Assembly (NCBI GenBank): GCA_934667845.1
Contig: CAKUMQ010000010.1
Coordinates: forward strand, 1-64,000
Source: an uncultured Eubacteriales bacterium
GTDB taxonomy: Bacteria > Bacillota > Clostridia > Oscillospirales > Acutalibacteraceae
Direction: 5' to 3'
Length of the DNA: 64,000 nt
The notes beneath the pieces are model-generated. The model was given only the letters and a program-made list of their open reading frames with translations, did no database searches and was not told where the DNA came from. Shown here in pieces: positions 60,612 through 64,000 of this stretch. A program made the translations under genes and the position numbers. Numbering within the stretch: position 1 is the first letter of the stretch; every line of letters begins with the position of its first letter.

Positions 60612-60997
60612 GACCCGAGAGAGGTGATCTGAACACCCAGCTTTGACGTCCCCCGATAGAAAAGAGAAGAATTTTGAACCGTTTCCGGATTTTTTCCCAT
60701 TTGTCGAAAGCAGTCCGCTCCGAAAAAGACTGTGGGATAATATGTGGTCACAGATCCACTCCCCGAACGATTCTGGTTCGGGAAGCGTCCGTATAGTAGT
60801 GATGAAACGGCAATAAAAGACTATCCCAAGGTCGCAAAAGAATTGAAAATAGACGACACCTTGAAATCGCCGAAAGAAAAGCAAATAAATGCCGAAATCG
60901 CAGGTAGTATTGTGCTGAAAAGCGTTGAAATTCAGGCTGAAATGCGGTATAATGGAAAAAATGGGTAATGGCAGATGAACAACGGCGTATGAGATAT
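60612..60997 (+). other. Decayed coding remnants
   Basis: Two short protein-like pieces in different frames: one reading ...NFEPFPDFFPFVESSPLRKR... up to about 60800, and one from 60744 with KDYPKVAKELKIDDTLKSPK. Neither has a start with a proper ribosome-binding site. They look like a degraded gene; I cannot name the family. Confidence 0.35.
60925..60953 (+). promoter_or_regulatory. Promoter of the HTH regulator pseudogene
   Basis: TTGAAA, 17-nt spacer, consensus TATAAT preceded by GCGG. It is intact although the gene after it is broken. Confidence 0.7.
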
Positions 60998-61215
60998 ATG
61001 GCAGTGGCCGCGAACTATAAGAAATCATTCAGGCTTTTAATCGACCGGGATATGAAAAAGAAAGAGTTTGCCGAAAAAAAACGGTGTCAGCATCGCCACC
61101 ATCACCAAGATGGGCAAAGGCGGTACCGTTGATCAGCAGCGAGGTGCTTGTGAAAATATGCGCCGTCCTCGGCCGCACAATGGATGAAATAGCAGAGGTT
61201 GTACACAACGATTAA
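60998..61215 (+). pseudogene. Frameshifted Cro/C1-type HTH regulator
   Basis: A small XRE-type DNA-binding protein of about 70 residues broken by two single-base shifts. Frame 1 gives MAVAANYKKSFRLLIDRDMKKKEFAEK. A run of eight A (61074-61081) should be seven to continue NGVSIATITKMGKGGTV; a second extra base near 61131 must be removed to read SSEVLVKICAVLGRTMDEIAEV to the stop at 61213. Such regulators often control defence or mobile genes. Sequencing error in the A-run is possible for the first shift but two shifts favour real decay. Confidence 0.75.
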
Positions 61216-61330
61216 GCAGCGGGATTTTTATGAAAACAGGCATTACGGATGTTGAGAAAATGCCGATTCTTAATGAGAAAACCAAGATGCTTACAGGCTT
61301 TGCGGGTACAACGAAGAAGGAGTGAAAAAG

Positions 61331-62473
61331 ATGAATACCAGCCAATCGTTATTCAACATTCCCACCATAGCAGAGGAAACCAATTTTTGGATGGTCAGAA
61401 CCAAACGAGGATTTTTCTTTGATGAGTTCTTAAAAAATGGCTATATCGCCATTGGCTGGAATTCCATTACAAGTTCAAGAATAAGCGCAGCAATGTCCCC
61501 GATTCATTCTGATAAATTAAAGGAAGAAATAAAAGGAATTTACGGTGAAAGCAGACCGGGAACGGCATTAAACAAGTGTGTCCGTTTTTGTTATGAGCTG
61601 AAAGAGGGGGATATTGCTGTCATTGTAGACAATAATCGGATGGCTTTTGCCTATATAGGCGAGTACTATGAGGATACGTCCGGACAGTTATCCGTAGGAT
61701 TGGAAAAAGAGGTTCATCAGCAGATCGGAAAAGCCAATTCCCATGCGGATAAATTGATTTGCCCCTATATCAAGCGCAGAAAAATTAAAGTGATTAAGGT
61801 TTTGGACGAGGAGGATGTGATCAGCCCTTACCTTCAAACAGCGTTGGCCAGAAACTGGCACAGCTTGAGTAATTTTAATGACTATGCCGAATTGGTGCTC
61901 AGCAGCTGCTTTGATACGTTTATTTTTCAAAATAAGCTTACCGTTGCTTTCCGCGTGAAGAAAAAGGAGCAGATTAATGTTCTTGACTTGTCGAACTTTG
62001 TTTTGAATGCCGCTAAATTATTGTCGGATGACCAGCCCGAAAATGTCAACGTCAAGACTACGCTTCATTCTCCGGGCGATGTTATTCTCGAAATATGGAA
62101 TTTTATACAGGAAAATGCTCTGCCGCTATTGATGTGTTATGTAGCTGTTTTCGGCGGAAAAGTAGGGAACTGTGAGTTTCACTCCCTGCTGGGAATTGTC
62201 AAGAGCATGATCAATGCAAAATACGATAAACAAAAGCAGAAATTAGAATTGAGAAAGCTCTCGGCGGAGGCAAGTCTGCTGGAACAGCAAGCCTTGGAAA
62301 AGGAATTGGAAAACATAGAAAAGAAAAGGGAGCTTCAATTGACATCTGTCGATACGTACAGTCCATCGCTTGCCGCAGCATCGAAAAGCCTTGAAATTGA
62401 ACCTTGTCCGGCAACCATTACTGATCTTACCGACATTATCAAAGCACATCAGGAAGAGTCAACGCCGCAGTAA
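61331..62473 (+). CDS. Unrecognised protein with restriction-enzyme-like N-terminal domain
   Basis: A 380-residue protein. The N-terminal segment NFWMVRTKRGFFFDEFLKNGYIAIGWN resembles the PUA/EVE-like N-domain found in some Mrr-type restriction proteins, suggesting modified-base or nucleic-acid recognition. The middle holds KAFAYIGEY-like beta strands and a hydrophobic stretch (ALPLLMCYVAVFGGKVG, about 258-275) that could be one membrane helix. A charged coiled coil follows (KQKQKLELRKLSAEASLLEQQALEKEL, about 300-345). No catalytic motif is evident. ATG 61331 has AGGAG 8 bases upstream. Placement in the island suggests a defence or sensing role, unproven. Confidence 0.6.
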   Translation: MNTSQSLFNIPTIAEETNFWMVRTKRGFFFDEFLKNGYIAIGWNSITSSRISAAMSPIHSDKLKEEIKGIYGESRPGTALNKCVRFCYELKEGDIAVIVDNNRMAFAYIGEYYEDTSGQLSVGLEKEVHQQIGKANSHADKLICPYIKRRKIKVIKVLDEEDVISPYLQTALARNWHSLSNFNDYAELVLSSCFDTFIFQNKLTVAFRVKKKEQINVLDLSNFVLNAAKLLSDDQPENVNVKTTLHSPGDVILEIWNFIQENALPLLMCYVAVFGGKVGNCEFHSLLGIVKSMINAKYDKQKQKLELRKLSAEASLLEQQALEKELENIEKKRELQLTSVDTYSPSLAAASKSLEIEPCPATITDLTDIIKAHQEESTPQ

Positions 62474-62484
62474 AGAGGTTAACT

Positions 62485-62910
62485 ATGATTAAGGAACTGA
62501 TGCACGATCCGATATTTCTTGCCGGGAAATCGGAACCGGCGACAAAAGATGACTTGCAAACAGCACAGGATATGCTTGATACACTAATTGCACACAAGGA
62601 TAGCTGTGTCGGCATGGCAGCCAATATGATCGGGGTGAAGAAGCATATCATCGTTTTTCTTGACGAAAGCGGACGGGCCCTCACCTATACCGTCATGCTC
62701 AATCCGGAGATAATTAAACAAGACGGCGCGTATACCGCCGAGGAGGGATGTTTATCCCTCCTCGGCGGTCCGCGCCCTTGCAGGCGGTATAAAACAATCA
62801 AGGTTAAGTATCAGACCCCGGAGATGCAGACTCGAATCAAAACCTTCACTGGCTGGACAGCTCAGATCATTCAGCACGAAGTCGATCACTGTGAGGGGAT
62901 ATTGATCTGA
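62485..62910 (+). CDS. Divergent peptide deformylase
   Basis: A 141-residue peptide deformylase homologue. Motif 2 (EEGCLSL) and motif 3 (QHEVDH) are intact, providing the Cys and two His that bind the metal plus the catalytic Glu. Motif 1, normally GxGLAAxQ, reads VGMAANMIG, so the conserved Gln is replaced by Met. This variant is short, ending soon after motif 3. AAAGAGG precedes the ATG, 11 bases after the preceding gene's stop, so the two are likely cotranscribed. It may be a second, specialised deformylase rather than the housekeeping one. Confidence 0.85.
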   Translation: MIKELMHDPIFLAGKSEPATKDDLQTAQDMLDTLIAHKDSCVGMAANMIGVKKHIIVFLDESGRALTYTVMLNPEIIKQDGAYTAEEGCLSLLGGPRPCRRYKTIKVKYQTPEMQTRIKTFTGWTAQIIQHEVDHCEGILI

Positions 62911-63008
62911 GGCAGCCCTATAAAGGGGAAGCGATGACCGCATGTTTGGCGGATAAATTTGTGATTTTTCAAAAAGTGGCAGTGAAACACCTAAATAAGC
63001 ATAAAAAA

Positions 63009-63048
63009 TGACCGAAAGTGGAGAACAAGCTCTGCTTTCGGTCAAAAT
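63009..63048. terminator. Hairpin terminator between convergent island genes
   Basis: A 10-bp stem (TGACCGAAAG and CTTTCGGTCA) with an inner GAG...CTC pairing, followed by AAATTTT; the minus strand offers CATTTTTTAT. The rest of 62911-63221 shows no gene. Confidence 0.7.
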
Positions 63049-63221
63049 TTTGGAGCGGATATTCATAAGGAATTTCGTAAAGCAATAAAACCAAAGCCGA
63101 TACACATTTTTGTTTGCCGATCCGCACATTCAATTCAGGGCACCTCATTCGACATTTACCTGAGCCAAAAACATCATAACGAAAAGAGAACTGAAACAGG
63201 TTTGCTCCAACACATACAAAA

Positions 63222-63968
63222 TTATAAAGCATTATCCAAGTGCTTTTTGAGAATGTCAACAAACAACTCTTTGCCGCTTTTGTTTCCATACTTTTTGATT
63301 TTCTGGTTCCACCATTTACAACCAGCATGAGGTACATATTCGATTAAGGAATTATGATTTCGGTTGTGATCTGATTCCTGATACGCCCGATAAGCAGATA
63401 CCGAAGAAAATATCACAACTATAGGATGAAGCACATCTATGACCGCATCCAAGACTTTTGCAGAATTATCCTTGCAGATACTCCATAGTTGCAGTGCGGT
63501 GGTTTGGTCTGAAATGCAAAGTGATTTCCAATACTTTTCGCCGTTTATCAATGAAGGCATTTGAAAAAAATTCATAAAAGCAAAGTATTGAAACAATTGA
63601 GAGTTTGTGGTATTGATTGAATCAATTTCTTGTCCCTGCACACATTCACTAAATGCTTTTACAAGGTTTGTGAATATCAAGTGACCTTTAGAACGATTTC
63701 CAGCAAGGTAATTATTCACTACGCCTCGCGTGTTATACCAACTGGAAAACGGTTCATTTTTAATTGCATCATGTGTCCCGTTCCACCAACAGTTCAAGAA
63801 ATAGGAGTTGTCATATCGTATATTATCTGAATTTTGATCGATATAGTGACTTTCACCAACAATTAAAATTGAATACTCATTAAAATGAGTGCCTATAAAA
63901 GGGAGAAGCTCCGGATGATTTTTATAAAAAGGAATCTGCCTTAATTCAATATCGTACTGCTCCGTAAT
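63222..63968 (-). CDS. Unrecognised AT-rich island gene, start unresolved
   Basis: A leftward frame of about 248 codons, bounded upstream by a TGA at 63978. The protein begins (from ATT 63968) I-T-E-Q-Y-D-I-E-L-R and continues FIGTHFNEYSILIVGESHYI, then FLNCWWNGTHDAIKNEPF and a soluble, Trp/Asn-rich body ending KKHLDNAL. No ATG, GTG or TTG occurs in frame until TTG 63797, which would remove the conserved-looking LIVGESHY segment. Either ATT is the start, or a frameshift near the window edge hides the true one. Family not recognised. Low GC compared with the left half of the window suggests transfer. Confidence 0.5.
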   Translation of the reverse strand: MTEQYDIELRQIPFYKNHPELLPFIGTHFNEYSILIVGESHYIDQNSDNIRYDNSYFLNCWWNGTHDAIKNEPFSSWYNTRGVVNNYLAGNRSKGHLIFTNLVKAFSECVQGQEIDSINTTNSQLFQYFAFMNFFQMPSLINGEKYWKSLCISDQTTALQLWSICKDNSAKVLDAVIDVLHPIVVIFSSVSAYRAYQESDHNRNHNSLIEYVPHAGCKWWNQKIKKYGNKSGKELFVDILKKHLDNAL

Positions 63969-64000
63969 ATCACCTAATCAATTAATAATTCGAGTATTCA

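Noticed and set aside
60540..61028. 162-codon minus-strand frame
   Set aside because: Phe/Ser-rich antisense of A-rich coding remnants and a terminator; no start signal.
1..64000. CRISPR array, insertion sequence, integrase or rRNA genes
   Set aside because: No regularly spaced direct repeats, transposase-like or integrase-like protein, or rRNA segment was seen on either strand.

Overview
The window is a high-GC, gene-dense chromosome segment of an anaerobic, spore-forming Firmicute, most likely a Clostridia member near the Ruminococcaceae/Oscillospiraceae. This is inferred from the ylxM-ffh-rpsP-khpA-rimM-trmD order, a T-box before ileS, a GTP-type PEP carboxykinase, Rnf-type membrane proteins, MecA, and spore-peptidoglycan-type enzymes (LysM-GH18, PdaA-like deacetylase). 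Many genes have a near-consensus sigma-A promoter with a 17-nt spacer and a recurring GGTATACT -10 region directly upstream.

Layout. 0.1-6.3 kb: M42 aminopeptidase, an ABC half-exporter, formate-tetrahydrofolate ligase, ribulose-phosphate epimerase, MecA-like adaptor. 6.4-11 kb: an Rnf-like cluster with C, D, E and A homologues but no G or B, then an anchored hydrolase-like protein. 11.2-17 kb: a phosphonate cassette (PEP mutase fused to a cytidylyltransferase, phosphonopyruvate decarboxylase, a second nucleotidyltransferase, an iron-type alcohol dehydrogenase, LicD) that looks built to place a phosphonate, probably 2-hydroxyethylphosphonate, on a surface glycan. 17-18.6 kb: pantothenate kinase III and an ECF S component. 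18.7-21.7 kb: a small hypothetical, an SPFH/zinc-ribbon pair and a DtxR-family regulator. 21.7-25.2 kb: T-box and ileS. 25.3-30.9 kb: pckG and a BmrCD-like heterodimeric ABC exporter behind a leader-peptide/terminator attenuator.

31-42.8 kb: isocitrate dehydrogenase, an ECF sigma/anti-sigma/serpin/HD operon, guaB, an rRNA methyltransferase, a TetR regulator and envelope/spore-wall proteins. 42.9-46.6 kb: a surface-polymer locus, a fused GT2-glycerophosphotransferase followed by an acyltransferase interrupted at a run of eleven G (phase-variation candidate). 46.7-55.6 kb: tRNA-Leu(GAG), recG, the SRP/ribosome-maturation operon, manA, trmL.

55.6 kb to the end is an accessory region with lower GC and decayed genes. 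It opens with a retron (msr-msd RNA with matching a1/a2 repeats plus a reverse transcriptase with NAxxH, YCDD and VTG motifs). It continues with a helicase-nuclease fusion, a frameshifted HTH regulator, an unrecognised 380-residue protein with a restriction-enzyme-like N-terminus, a divergent peptide deformylase and an unrecognised gene at the right edge. The region reads as a defence island inserted next to housekeeping genes.
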